The notes under the pieces: model-generated
What the model was told of the DNA's origin: nothing
The model's input: the letters and a program-made list of their open reading frames with translations, nothing else
Databases searched by the model: none
Source of the DNA: JAFECT01 sp963838235
GTDB lineage: Bacteria > Pseudomonadota > Alphaproteobacteria > Caulobacterales > Caulobacteraceae
NCBI GenBank assembly: GCA_963838235.1
Contig: CAWIQJ010000003.1
Coordinates: forward strand, 186,001-250,000
Reading direction: 5' to 3'
DNA: 64,000 nucleotides
In this document: positions 27,560 to 35,750 of the stretch, one piece after another
Numbering within the stretch: the first letter of the stretch is position 1
Layout: each line of letters opens with the position of its first letter
Position numbers and translations under genes: made by a program

Positions 27560-28012
27560 TTACGGCGATTTCGGACGCATCTTCTTGATCACCCCCGAGA
27601 AGGTGAACAGCAGCCGCTCGCCGCTCACGATCTGGCCGCGCACGAACACCAGCGAGCCGCCCGCGCGGGTGACCTCGCCGGTCGCCTCCAGCAGATCGCC
27701 GACGTGGGCGCCGTCGAGGAAGGTGCTGTCGAGTTGGACGGTGACACCGCGGCGCCCTTCCATCTCCTCGTAGGCCAGGGCGAACAGGGAGATGTCGGCG
27801 AAGGTCATCAGGACCCCGCCATGCATCCGGCCGCCGGCGTTCATGTGCTTCTGCGCGGCGCGGAAGGCGCAGCGGAAATGGCCGTCCTCGTCGCGGCGGA
27901 AATAGAACGGGCCGATCAGGGAATCGAAGGTCTCGCGGGTGTCGAACCGCCGCCAGCCGGCGAATTCGCCCTCGGTGACCTCTATGACCCGCGGCGGGGC
28001 GTCGCGCTCCAT
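27560..28012 (-). CDS. PaaI-type hotdog thioesterase
   Basis: A 150-residue thioesterase of the PaaI family. The signature GGRMHGGVLMTFADISLF, with the catalytic-site Gly-Gly and acidic residue on the hotdog helix, is at about residues 67-84. A beta-rich remainder ends VIKKMRPKSP. It should hydrolyse acyl-CoA (often aryl-acetyl-CoA) thioesters. The ATG at 28012 has GGAG with a 6-nt spacing. Longer in-frame sequence upstream overlaps the divergent glycosylase region and lacks family similarity. Confidence 0.85.
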   Translation of the reverse strand: MERDAPPRVIEVTEGEFAGWRRFDTRETFDSLIGPFYFRRDEDGHFRCAFRAAQKHMNAGGRMHGGVLMTFADISLFALAYEEMEGRRGVTVQLDSTFLDGAHVGDLLEATGEVTRAGGSLVFVRGQIVSGERLLFTFSGVIKKMRPKSP

Positions 28013-28097
28013 GACCGGCTCCGAAAGGTTATGTCTCAGGCCTTTGAATAGGCGAAGACCCTTGCGGACCCAAGCCATCCTGCGCGAACCCTGGGAT

Positions 28098-28682
28098 ATG
28101 AGCCTCGACGCCGTCCTTGCGGACATCGCCGCCTGCCGCGCCTGCGCGGGCGAGCTGCCGCATACGCCCAGGCCAGTGATCCAGGTGGCGGAGCAGACGC
28201 GGCTGCTGATCTGCGGCCAGGCTCCGGGCCGGCGGGTGCACGAGAGCGGCGCGCCGTTCACCGACCCCTCCGGCGACCGGCTGCGCGACTGGCTGGGGGT
28301 GAGCTATGAGCAGTTCTACGCCGACCCTAGGATCGGAGTCGCGGCCATGGCCTTCTGCTTTCCCGGCACTGACCCCAAGGGCGGCGACTTCCCGCCGCCG
28401 AAACGGTGCGCGCAACTGTGGCGGCCGCGTCTGCTGGGATCGCTGAAGCAGGTCGAGCTGACTCTGCTGGTCGGGAGCTACGCCCAGGCCTGGGCGCTGG
28501 AAGGTCGCGCCAAGCGGTCGATGACGGAGACAGTGCGGGCCTGGCGTGAGCATCTCCCCCAATACCTGCCCCTGCCGCACCCCTCCTGGCGCAACACCGC
28601 ATGGCTCAAACGCAATCCCTGGTTCGAGGACGAGGTGGTGGCGTGGCTGCGAGCGCGCGTGAAGAGATTGCTCGCGGCATGA
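28098..28682 (+). CDS. Uracil-DNA glycosylase family protein
   Basis: A 194-residue member of the uracil-DNA glycosylase superfamily. Motif 1 is ICGQAPGRRVHESGAPFTDPSGDRLRDWLGV, and motif 2 is the LPHPSWRNT segment with the conserved His near residue 157. The N-terminal CRAC motif (Cys13, Cys16) suggests an iron-sulfur cluster ligand pair as in family 4. The start at 28098 leaves an 85-bp divergent spacer from the thioesterase gene. Its stop overlaps the next gene's ATG. It differs from classical Ung in both motifs, so the exact lesion is not certain. Confidence 0.85.
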   Translation: MSLDAVLADIAACRACAGELPHTPRPVIQVAEQTRLLICGQAPGRRVHESGAPFTDPSGDRLRDWLGVSYEQFYADPRIGVAAMAFCFPGTDPKGGDFPPPKRCAQLWRPRLLGSLKQVELTLLVGSYAQAWALEGRAKRSMTETVRAWREHLPQYLPLPHPSWRNTAWLKRNPWFEDEVVAWLRARVKRLLAA

Positions 28683-29677
28683 GGCGGTCGGCGACCCTCG
28701 CCATGGTGCTGGTCAGCGCCGGCCTCGCAGCCTGCGCCCTGACGCTGCAGCAGCCGGCCACCCCGCCGCCGCAGTTCGCGGGGCCGAGCCTGGGCGAACA
28801 CAGCTTCACCAGTTTTGACGGGGCGAAGCTCGGGCTTTCGGTGTGGACGCCGCAGAACAGCGAGCCGTGGGCGGTGATCGTGGGCCTGCACGGCATGAAC
28901 GACTACGGCGGCGCGTTCTGGATGGCCGCGCCGTGGTGGGCAAAGCGCGGCATCGCGACCTATGCCTGGGACCAGCGCGGGTTCGGCCGCTCGCCCGAGC
29001 GCGGCGTCTGGGCGCCCGACGCCTTGACGAGCGAAGACCTGCGCACGCTCTGCGCGCTGGTGCATGCGCGCTATCCACACGCGACCATAGCGGTGGTGGG
29101 CGAGAGCATGGGCGGCGCCGAGGCGATCGAAGCCTTCGCCTCCGACAAACCACCGGAGGCGAGCCGGCTGATTCTCGCGTCACCGGCGGTATGGGGCTGG
29201 TCGAGCCAGCCGGCGATCAATCGCGCCGCGCTGTGGACCGCTGCGCATCTGATCGGATCGAAGTCGATCGAGCCGCCCGACGTGGTCGTCGATCACATCA
29301 CCGCGTCGGACAACATTGCCGAACTGCGCCGCATGGGCCTCGACCCCGAGATGGTGTGGGCGACGCGGCCGGACGCGGTCTACGGCCTGGTGAACCTGAT
29401 GGACCGCGCCTCGCGCGACATCGCCCGGTTGAATGTCCCGACGGCCTATCTCTACGGCGCCCACGACCAGATCATCCCGAAGAACGCCGCCTTCGCCGCC
29501 GCCGCGCGCCTGACCGCGGGCCCGACCGCCTATTACAAAAACGGCTGGCACATCCTCTTGCGCGACTACGAGGCGGAGATGGTCTGGCGCGACGTCGAGG
29601 GTTTCATCCGCGATCCCTCGAAACCGTTGCCCTCGGGCGTCGGTCCGATTCCGCAACCCAAGGCCCGGCGCCCATAG
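28679..29677 (+). CDS. Lipoprotein alpha/beta hydrolase (monoacylglycerol-lipase-like)
   Basis: A 332-residue protein with a lipoprotein signal peptide (LAAC lipobox at about residues 17-20), so it is probably anchored to a membrane through a lipidated cysteine. The mature part is an alpha/beta hydrolase of the lysophospholipase/monoacylglycerol lipase type. The nucleophile is Ser in GESMGG (about residue 143), the acid is Asp in YGAHDQIIP and the His is in NGWHILLRD. Its ATG overlaps the stop of the glycosylase gene by 4 nt (ATGA). Substrate is inferred only from the family. Confidence 0.88.
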   Translation: MRRSATLAMVLVSAGLAACALTLQQPATPPPQFAGPSLGEHSFTSFDGAKLGLSVWTPQNSEPWAVIVGLHGMNDYGGAFWMAAPWWAKRGIATYAWDQRGFGRSPERGVWAPDALTSEDLRTLCALVHARYPHATIAVVGESMGGAEAIEAFASDKPPEASRLILASPAVWGWSSQPAINRAALWTAAHLIGSKSIEPPDVVVDHITASDNIAELRRMGLDPEMVWATRPDAVYGLVNLMDRASRDIARLNVPTAYLYGAHDQIIPKNAAFAAAARLTAGPTAYYKNGWHILLRDYEAEMVWRDVEGFIRDPSKPLPSGVGPIPQPKARRP

Positions 29678-29808
29678 CGGTTTGCTGCGCCTCGCCCCTC
29701 GTAGCTTTGCAGGACCATCCAGGCCGTTCGCAGCCGCACCCTTGCGGAGCGGGGGCGAAGGGCGTAACCAGCCGCACGTTTTTTCCCGGAAATGAGCAAG
29801 TTCCCAGC

Positions 29809-30918
29809 ATGACGCTGTTCGATTCCCCTGCCTTCGAGGGCCACGAGGGCGTGCACGCCTTCTTCGACGAAAAGACCGGTCTCAAAGCCATCATCGCCGT
29901 ACACTCGACCGCCCGCGGCCCGGGCTGCGGCGGCACGCGCATGTGGCCCTATGCGACGGCCCAGGACGCTCTGGACGACGTGCTCCGCCTTTCGCGGGCC
30001 ATGTCGTTCAAGAACGCGGTGGCCGACCTGGACCTCGGCGGCGGCAAGTCGGTGATCATCGGCGACAGCCGCACCCAGAAGTCGCCGGCCCTGTTCGAAG
30101 CCTTTGGCCGCGCCGTCGACCAGCTCGGCGGGCGCTACTGGGCGGCCGAGGACGTGGGCGTCACGCCCCAGGACCTGACCGCGGCGCGCAGGACGACCCC
30201 CTATGTCGTGGGCCTTGAGGGCGGCCCCGCCGCCTCGGGCGATCCCAGCCCGGTGACGGCCGAGGGCGTGTTCCGCTGCACCGCCGCCGTCGCCGACCGC
30301 GTCTGGGGCAAGGGCGCGCTGAACGGCCTCACCGTCGCCCTGCAGGGCGTGGGTCACGTGGGCGGCTATCTCGCCGACAAACTGCACGCCGCGGGCGCGC
30401 GGCTGATCATCACCGACGTGAACGAACCGGTTTTGCGCGCCGTCGCCGAACGCACGGGCGCCACGGTGGTGAAGCCGGAAGCGATTTACGACGCGCAAGC
30501 CGAGATCTTCGCGCCGTGCGCCTTGGGCGCGACGGTGAACGCCGAGACGCTCGAACGCCTGAGGTGCCGCGCTATCGTGGGCGCCGCGAACAACCAGCTC
30601 GCCAGTCCCGAGATCGGGCTCGAGGTGTTCAGGCGCGGCCTCGTCTATGCTCCGGACTATGTGGTCAACGCCGGCGGCATCATCAACGTCGCTTCGGAAG
30701 TGCGCGCGCTGAACAGCGACGGCGCCTACGATCCGGCGTGGGTGGAAGGCAAGCTGTCCCGCGTCGCGGAGACCCTGACCGAAATCCTCGACCGCTCCGC
30801 CGCCGAACGCCGCCCCAGCGACGAGATCGCGCTGGAGGTGGCTCGAGCGCGGATCGCGCAGGCGACAGAGCGCAACAGCCGAACGTTGGAGCCGGTTTCG
30901 GCGGCCGTTGCGCTCTGA
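29809..30918 (+). CDS. Leucine (branched-chain) dehydrogenase
   Basis: A 369-residue NAD-dependent amino-acid dehydrogenase. The segment GPGCGGTRMWPYA and the two active-site lysines K68 (MSFKNA) and K80 (LGGGK) sit at the same residue numbers as in Bacillus leucine dehydrogenase. The Rossmann motif is LQGVGHVGGYLADKL. It oxidatively deaminates leucine, isoleucine or valine to the 2-oxo acids. Phenylalanine or valine preference cannot be excluded. The ATG at 29809 is chosen because the preceding sequence is the 3' end and spacer of the hydrolase gene. The gene has no obvious operon partner. Confidence 0.9.
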   Translation: MTLFDSPAFEGHEGVHAFFDEKTGLKAIIAVHSTARGPGCGGTRMWPYATAQDALDDVLRLSRAMSFKNAVADLDLGGGKSVIIGDSRTQKSPALFEAFGRAVDQLGGRYWAAEDVGVTPQDLTAARRTTPYVVGLEGGPAASGDPSPVTAEGVFRCTAAVADRVWGKGALNGLTVALQGVGHVGGYLADKLHAAGARLIITDVNEPVLRAVAERTGATVVKPEAIYDAQAEIFAPCALGATVNAETLERLRCRAIVGAANNQLASPEIGLEVFRRGLVYAPDYVVNAGGIINVASEVRALNSDGAYDPAWVEGKLSRVAETLTEILDRSAAERRPSDEIALEVARARIAQATERNSRTLEPVSAAVAL

Positions 30919-31014
30919 TTCCAAGGGCGGCGATCCCATACGACATCGCCTGTGCTCTCGTCTCGCGGCGTGATCCATGGTGTCCTTTCGGCGCAATCGC
31001 TGAGGGGACATCCG

Positions 31015-31401
31015 ATGCCGAGACCGGTTCATTTCGAGATCCACGCCGCCGATCCCGAGCGGGTGAAGGCCTTCTACGAGGCCCTGTTCGGCTGGGCGAT
31101 CGAGCAGTGGGGCGACAACCCCTACTGGCTGATCAAGACCGGCGAAGGCCGCGGCATCGACGGCGGCATGGTCAAGCGCATGGGCCCTGCGCCCGATCCG
31201 CTCGACCCGACCCCGGTGATCGCCTGGGTGTGCACGGTCGATGTGTCCGACGTGGACGCCTACGTGGCCAAGGCCCAGGCGCTGGGAGGGACCGTGGCCG
31301 TGCCGAAGATGCCGATCCAGGGTGTGGGCTGGCTGGCCTATGTGAAGGACACCGACGCCAACATCTTCGGCCTGATGACCGCCGACCCCAATGCCGCGTG
31401 A
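31015..31401 (+). CDS. VOC family protein (glyoxalase/bleomycin-resistance fold)
   Basis: A 128-residue protein with the vicinal-oxygen-chelate fold. It begins PVHFEIHAADPERVKAFYEALFGW, typical of VOC proteins, where the His in the first strand is a metal ligand. It has the second half-repeat WVCTVDVSDVDAYVAKAQALGG. The start at 31015 has GAGGGG 8 nt upstream. Function within this broad family is not determined. Confidence 0.85.
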   Translation: MPRPVHFEIHAADPERVKAFYEALFGWAIEQWGDNPYWLIKTGEGRGIDGGMVKRMGPAPDPLDPTPVIAWVCTVDVSDVDAYVAKAQALGGTVAVPKMPIQGVGWLAYVKDTDANIFGLMTADPNAA

Positions 31402-31438
31402 CGGAACCCCGACGGGGTAGAGGCATTGTCGCTGGACG

Positions 31439-32125
31439 GTGACTCATTACGCCCCCCCGGACCAGGACCACGATGGCCGCGCGGCCCGCAGGATCGCGCG
31501 GATCGCCCGCGACGCGCCCTTCGACGGGGCGTTCACGCCCGACAACGCGGCCGAGCTGAAGCTGGCGCTGAACGCCTGCCGCCGCTGCGAGTTGTGGCGT
31601 CACGCCATCCAGGGCGTGCCGGGTGAGGGACCGGCGCGCGGGCGGCTGATGCTGGTGGGCGAACAGCCCGGCGACCAGGAAGACTTGGCCGGCAAGCCTT
31701 TCGTCGGTCCCGCGGGCCAGCTGCTCGACCGGGCGCTGGCTGAAGCCGGGATCCCCCGCAAGGACTGTTACGTCACCAATGCGGTGAAGCACTTCAAGTT
31801 CGAGCGCCAGGGCAAGCGGCGCATCCACGCCAAGCCGAACGTGGGCGAGATCAACGCCTGCCGCTGGTGGCTCGACACTGAGCGGCGCCTGGTCAAGCCC
31901 AAGGTGATCGTGGCTTTGGGCGCGACGGCGGGCCGTTCGGTGTTCGGCCGTGCGGTGACGGTGCGCGACGACCGCGCCAAGGCGCACAAGCTCGACGGCG
32001 GGGCGACCGCGGTCCTGACGGTGCATCCGTCCTACATGCTGAGGATCCCCGACGCCGAGGACCGGGCGAAGGCCTACGCCTTGTTCGTCGAGGACCTAAA
32101 GACCGCCTGGCGGCTCGTCGGCTGA
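31439..32125 (+). CDS. udgX: UdgX-type uracil-DNA glycosylase (covalent uracil-DNA binder)
   Basis: A 228-residue protein with both hallmarks of UdgX. The first is motif 1, GEQPGDQEDLAGKPFVGP (about residues 74-91). The second is the R-loop KRRIH at residues 126-130, whose His forms a stable covalent bond with the abasic site after uracil is cut in characterised UdgX. Cys47 and Cys50 (CRRC), Cys110 and Cys141 are candidate iron-sulfur ligands. Motif 2 is TVHPSYML. The start is the GTG at 31439, where the first codons encode MTHYAPPDQD. This differs from repair glycosylases because it blocks, not releases, the lesion. Confidence 0.92.
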   Translation: MTHYAPPDQDHDGRAARRIARIARDAPFDGAFTPDNAAELKLALNACRRCELWRHAIQGVPGEGPARGRLMLVGEQPGDQEDLAGKPFVGPAGQLLDRALAEAGIPRKDCYVTNAVKHFKFERQGKRRIHAKPNVGEINACRWWLDTERRLVKPKVIVALGATAGRSVFGRAVTVRDDRAKAHKLDGGATAVLTVHPSYMLRIPDAEDRAKAYALFVEDLKTAWRLVG

Positions 32126-32203
32126 CCTGAGCCTGGTCTTCTGGACTCTCGCCCCGAACCGGCGTTCCCTCGGGACCGGTCGAAACCTGATAGGGGGTCA
32201 GTC

Positions 32204-32782
32204 ATGTCCGGAAAGACATTGCTCGCAGCGCTCGCGGGCGGCATCGTCATGTACATCTTCGCGTCCGCGTTCCACATGTCGCCCGCGGCCCAGGTCGGAG
32301 TCAGCCAGTCGAAGGATGACGCAGCGATGATCGCCGCGATGAAGTCGGCGACCGGCGACAAGGCGGGTCTCTATCACTTCCCGTACGTCGACATGGCGTC
32401 GAAGGACGCCATGAAAACAATGGCCGCCGAGATCAAGACGAGCCCGTCCGGCATCATGATCTACCATCCCGCCGGCGAGGAGGGACTTTCCCCGGCGCGC
32501 CTGATCGGCGAATTCGTCATCGAATTGGTCGAGGTGGTGCTGGCGCTGTGGCTGTTGTCGATGACCACCATCACCGGCTTCGGCCGGCGCGTCGGATTCA
32601 TGGCGGGCGTGGGTCTGATCGCAGGGATCACGACCAATGTGTCCTACCTGATCTGGTTCAACTATCCGCTCGACTACACGGTCCTGAACGTCCTCTACGA
32701 GATCGGAAAGTTCGTAGTCGCGGGCGTGGTCGCGGCGCTGATCCTCGGAATGAAACCAAAAGCGGCTGCAGCGGCGGCGTAG
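32204..32782 (+). CDS. Membrane protein of unknown function, four helices
   Basis: A 192-residue protein with an N-terminal hydrophobic segment (LLAALAGGIVMYIFASAFH, residues ~5-24), a loop of about 75 residues rich in Ala, Lys and Met, and three further membrane segments (about 105-125, 130-150 and 165-185). The C-terminus is short and Ala-rich. I recognise no family. The start follows GGGGTCAGTC and the frame is clean. It converges on the glycosyltransferase-mutase gene, with the long palindrome between the stops. Confidence 0.72.
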   Translation: MSGKTLLAALAGGIVMYIFASAFHMSPAAQVGVSQSKDDAAMIAAMKSATGDKAGLYHFPYVDMASKDAMKTMAAEIKTSPSGIMIYHPAGEEGLSPARLIGEFVIELVEVVLALWLLSMTTITGFGRRVGFMAGVGLIAGITTNVSYLIWFNYPLDYTVLNVLYEIGKFVVAGVVAALILGMKPKAAAAAA

Positions 32783-33028
32783 TCAAGAGAGTCCACGGAC
32801 CCACACGGAAACACACAGACGCGTCGCGTATCCAGAGCGAACCTCCCGGCGCGCAGCGCCAATAAGAATAACCGCGGAGATCGCGGAGAAAGCAAAAGCG
32901 CAGAGATCGCGGAGCTGTCTTCTCTGCGTCCTCCGCGGTTCTCTTTCTCAGCGATCTCTGCGGTTTTCTTTGATGACGGGCGCTGCGCGCCCAGGAAGTC
33001 GTCCGTGTGGGGCCGTGGACTTTTGACT
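32781..33028. repeat. 248-bp imperfect palindrome between convergent genes
   Basis: The whole gap between two converging genes is a long inverted repeat with dyad near 32904. Outer arms of 27-29 nt (32781-32809 with 33002-33028) differ by one substitution and a 2-nt gap and include both stop codons. Middle arms pair exactly over 13 bp (GGCGCGCAGCGCC, 32848-32860, with 32979-32991). Inner arms built of AACCGCGGAGATCGC-type units pair over about 40 nt with mismatches. It could form one long hairpin or cruciform, act as a two-way terminator, or be a member of a repeat family. Confidence 0.85.
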
Positions 33029-35421
33029 CAGATCGCGCGCGCCTTGGCAGCCTGATCCGACACCAGACTGCGGCCTTCGCGCGCGTCGAGCTTGCGCCAC
33101 GTCGCCAGCGCCTGACCCACCACCTGGTCCATGTTGTAGTATTTGTAGGTGGCGAGGCGACCCACGAAGGTGGTGTCCATCCGCTGGGTGGTGAGCGCTT
33201 CGTAGCGCTTGTACAGCGCCTGGTTCTCCGGGCGGGGAATCGGATAGTAGGGATCGCCCTGGGCGGTCGGAAACTCGTAGACGATGCTGGTCTTAGGGTG
33301 CTGCTGGCCGGTCAGGTGCTTGAACTCGGTGATGCGCGTGTAAGGCGTCGCCTCGTCCGGATAATTCACCGTCGCCACCGGCTGAAACCACGCCTGGTCC
33401 AAGGTCTCGTGGCGGAAGCGCAGCGAGCGGTAGGGCAGTTCGCCGAAGCGGTGGTCGTAGTACTCGTCCACCGGGCCGGAAAACACCAGCCGGTCGTAGG
33501 CCACGTCGCCGCGCACGTCCTCGAAGTCCACGCCCAGACGCACGTCGATGTTGTCGTGGTCCAGCATGTTCTCGAACATCGCGGTGTAGCCCTTCAAGGG
33601 CATGGCCTGGAGCGAGTCCTGGAAATAGCGGTCGTCGGCGGAGGTGCGCGTCGGCACGCGCGAGGTGACCGACTTATCAAGTTCCGACGGATCGAGGCCC
33701 CATTGCTTGCGCGTGTAGCCCTCGAAGAAGGTCTTGTAGAGCTCGGTCCCGATGGCGTTGACCACCACGTCCTTGGACGTGCGCACAATCTCGACCGGCT
33801 CGGCGCGGGACTTAAGGAAGTCTTCGGCCTGTTCGTCGCTGCGCAGGTTGAGACCGTAGAGGGCATTCAGCGTCGTGCGGTTGATCGGCATGGGCACCAG
33901 CCGGTCGTCCACACTCGCCAGCACCCTGTGCTCGTAAGGCCGCCAGTCGGTGAACTGCGACAGGTGGGCGAACACGGCGTCGGAATTGGTGTGGAAAATG
34001 TGTGGGCCGTACTGGTGGATCAGGATCCCCGACGCGTCCATCCGGTCGTAGGCGTTGCCGCCGATGTGGTTGCGGCGGTCGATCAGCAGCACGCGCTTGT
34101 TCGACTGCGAGGCGAGGCGCTCGGCCATCACCGCGCCGGCGAAACCTGCGCCGACCACCAGCACGTCATAGGCCGCGTTGCGACCCGCGGGGCGCACCGC
34201 CGGCGCGGGCAGGCCATTGAGCGCGGCGTTCTGCGAGGCGGCCTTGTCGACGAGCGAGGCCATGCGCAGGTGCGTCTGGTCCCAGCTCAGCTCAGCCAGC
34301 GCCCGATCCACCTCCGCCAACCAGGGGCCGGTGCGATCGCGCGACAATTCGAGCGCATATTCGCACTCGCGCACGAAGCTCTCCGCGTCGCCCGCCACGC
34401 GCACGCCGTCGAGCTCGCCGTAGTGGCGCACGACGTCGGTGATCGGCGTGGACACGACGGGGCGTCCGCCGGCCAGGTATTCGGGCGTCTTGGTGGGGCT
34501 GATGAAGCGCGTCGACTCGTTGATCGCGAACGGCATCAAGGCCACGTCCCAGCACGCGAGATAGGCAGGAAGCTCGGCGTAGGTCTTGCCGCCGAGGTAG
34601 TGCAGGTTCGCACGGCGCGGCAGGTCGGCCTCGTCGATCTTCACCACCGGACCCACGATGACCAGCGTCCAGTCGGGTCGCGCGTCGGCGACCTTGGCGA
34701 GAAGGTCCAGATCCATGCGCTCGTCGACCACGCCGTAGAAGCCGAAGCGCGGGCCGGGGAGGGCGGCCATGTCGGCGGGCGCGGGCTGTTCGGCGCGCGC
34801 CTGGGCGAAGTGAGCGCGGTCGACGCTCGACGGAAAAGGATGGATGTTGCGGTGCAGGTGTTTCTTGGCCTCGTAGAGACTGTGCCCGCCGGTAAAGACC
34901 GCGTCGGCGCGGTCGAACAGCTCGCGCTCGAGCGCCACCAGTTCCTGGGGCGCGAAGCGGAAGTTCGCCAGCTCGTCCATGCAGTCGTAGACCACCGCCG
35001 CGGCGTCGAGGTGACGCGAGAACGGCAGCATCATGGGCGTATAGTACCAGAGCACCGGGCGCTTCATCGCCTTCAACGCAATCAGTTCGTCGAGCAATTG
35101 GCGCAGCACCGCGTCGCGGCCCCAACCGTCGAGGCCGTCGGGCAGGCGCGGCGTGGCGATGGTCACGCCGGTCTTGTCATCGTGATCCAGGTCGAGCGAA
35201 GGGCCGCAGTCGCGATCGGCCGGCGTCGGTTCTTCGAAGACGTAGACGTCACGCGTCCGCGCGAAGCGTGTCATCAGGTGCTGGGGTCGTTGGAACACGA
35301 AATTCCAGCGCAGGTGCGAAAAGCAGATCAGCGGCTCGCGGCGCGACGGCGCGCGGCCAGCTCCGGGCGTGATGTCGATGACTGAGGCTTCGGCGAAGGG
35401 GCGCGTGGGCGGAACCGACAA
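33028..35421 (-). CDS. Glycosyltransferase-UDP-galactopyranose mutase fusion
   Basis: A 797-residue two-domain protein. Residues ~28-400 look like a GT-B glycosyltransferase: FSHLRWNFVFQRPQHLM at the start, VIVGPVVKID in the middle, and the nucleotide-sugar signature SPTKTPEYLAGGRPVVSTPI near residue 305. Residues ~415-797 are a complete flavin-dependent UDP-galactopyranose mutase (Glf): FAD motif VVGAGFAGAVMAERLA, NHIGGNAYD, and RYFQDSLQAMPLKGYTAMFENML, plus NYPDEATPYTRITEFKHL. Glf converts UDP-galactopyranose to UDP-galactofuranose, so the fusion may make and transfer galactofuranose. The TTG at 35421 is chosen because AGAGGA lies 8 nt upstream and no ATG occurs before the first conserved block. 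Confidence 0.88.
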   Translation of the reverse strand: MSVPPTRPFAEASVIDITPGAGRAPSRREPLICFSHLRWNFVFQRPQHLMTRFARTRDVYVFEEPTPADRDCGPSLDLDHDDKTGVTIATPRLPDGLDGWGRDAVLRQLLDELIALKAMKRPVLWYYTPMMLPFSRHLDAAAVVYDCMDELANFRFAPQELVALERELFDRADAVFTGGHSLYEAKKHLHRNIHPFPSSVDRAHFAQARAEQPAPADMAALPGPRFGFYGVVDERMDLDLLAKVADARPDWTLVIVGPVVKIDEADLPRRANLHYLGGKTYAELPAYLACWDVALMPFAINESTRFISPTKTPEYLAGGRPVVSTPITDVVRHYGELDGVRVAGDAESFVRECEYALELSRDRTGPWLAEVDRALAELSWDQTHLRMASLVDKAASQNAALNGLPAPAVRPAGRNAAYDVLVVGAGFAGAVMAERLASQSNKRVLLIDRRNHIGGNAYDRMDASGILIHQYGPHIFHTNSDAVFAHLSQFTDWRPYEHRVLASVDDRLVPMPINRTTLNALYGLNLRSDEQAEDFLKSRAEPVEIVRTSKDVVVNAIGTELYKTFFEGYTRKQWGLDPSELDKSVTSRVPTRTSADDRYFQDSLQAMPLKGYTAMFENMLDHDNIDVRLGVDFEDVRGDVAYDRLVFSGPVDEYYDHRFGELPYRSLRFRHETLDQAWFQPVATVNYPDEATPYTRITEFKHLTGQQHPKTSIVYEFPTAQGDPYYPIPRPENQALYKRYEALTTQRMDTTFVGRLATYKYYNMDQVVGQALATWRKLDAREGRSLVSDQAAKARAI

Positions 35422-35750
35422 GGTTTTCGTCCTCTTTAGGAAAACGGAATTGGAATCTCGGGTGCATAACGCCGCGACGGGCCCCCGGTTCCCGAAGACA
35501 TCAGCGAATTGCCGTTTAGTTTCAGGCGTTTTGTTGTATTGTCGACAAGCAATGCATGACGATTTAACTGAGTTGAGTATGGATCAGGCGCAGTTGCGAT
35601 GTTATATTCGGCGGCAACTCTAATAAGCGCGTGGATGCATCACGCCGTTGTGACCTGTGGGAAATTTAGCTCAATTGGACCTGCGTTCGCCCGCACGCCC
35701 AGGCGCTCGGAACCGTGTGCATTAAGCGGGGTTGAAAGCTCTGCTATGGG
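35422..35750. other. 329-bp AT-richer divergent spacer
   Basis: This is the longest gene-free stretch in the window. It lies between the glycosyltransferase-mutase gene (minus) and the mla operon (plus), so it should hold both promoters. Its middle (about 35515-35640) is clearly AT-richer than the flanks, with runs such as GTTTTGTTGTATTG and GTTATATTCGG. A 23-codon frame starting at 35552 has no ribosome binding site, and I do not call it a gene. A tRNA-like D-arm motif at 35667-35678 lacks the rest of a tRNA. Confidence 0.55.

Noticed and set aside
28843..30918. A 691-residue fusion of an Arg-rich N-terminus to leucine dehydrogenase
   Set aside because: The N-terminal third is an out-of-frame shadow of the lipoprotein hydrolase. 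The dehydrogenase starts cleanly at the ATG at 29809.
33007..35385. A 792-codon open frame on the plus strand opposite the glycosyltransferase-mutase gene
   Set aside because: It mirrors the minus-strand gene in a GC-rich genome and its protein is low-complexity (rich in Val, His, Arg, Gly) with no domain. The opposite strand has clear domain matches over its full length.
35552..35623. 23-codon frame in the AT-rich spacer
   Set aside because: There is no ribosome binding site upstream, no similarity to a known leader peptide and its composition is that of the spacer.
35667..35678. tRNA-like motif TAGCTCAATTGG
   Set aside because: It resembles a tRNA D-arm, but no anticodon stem or matching acceptor stem can be built around it, and the T-arm consensus is absent.
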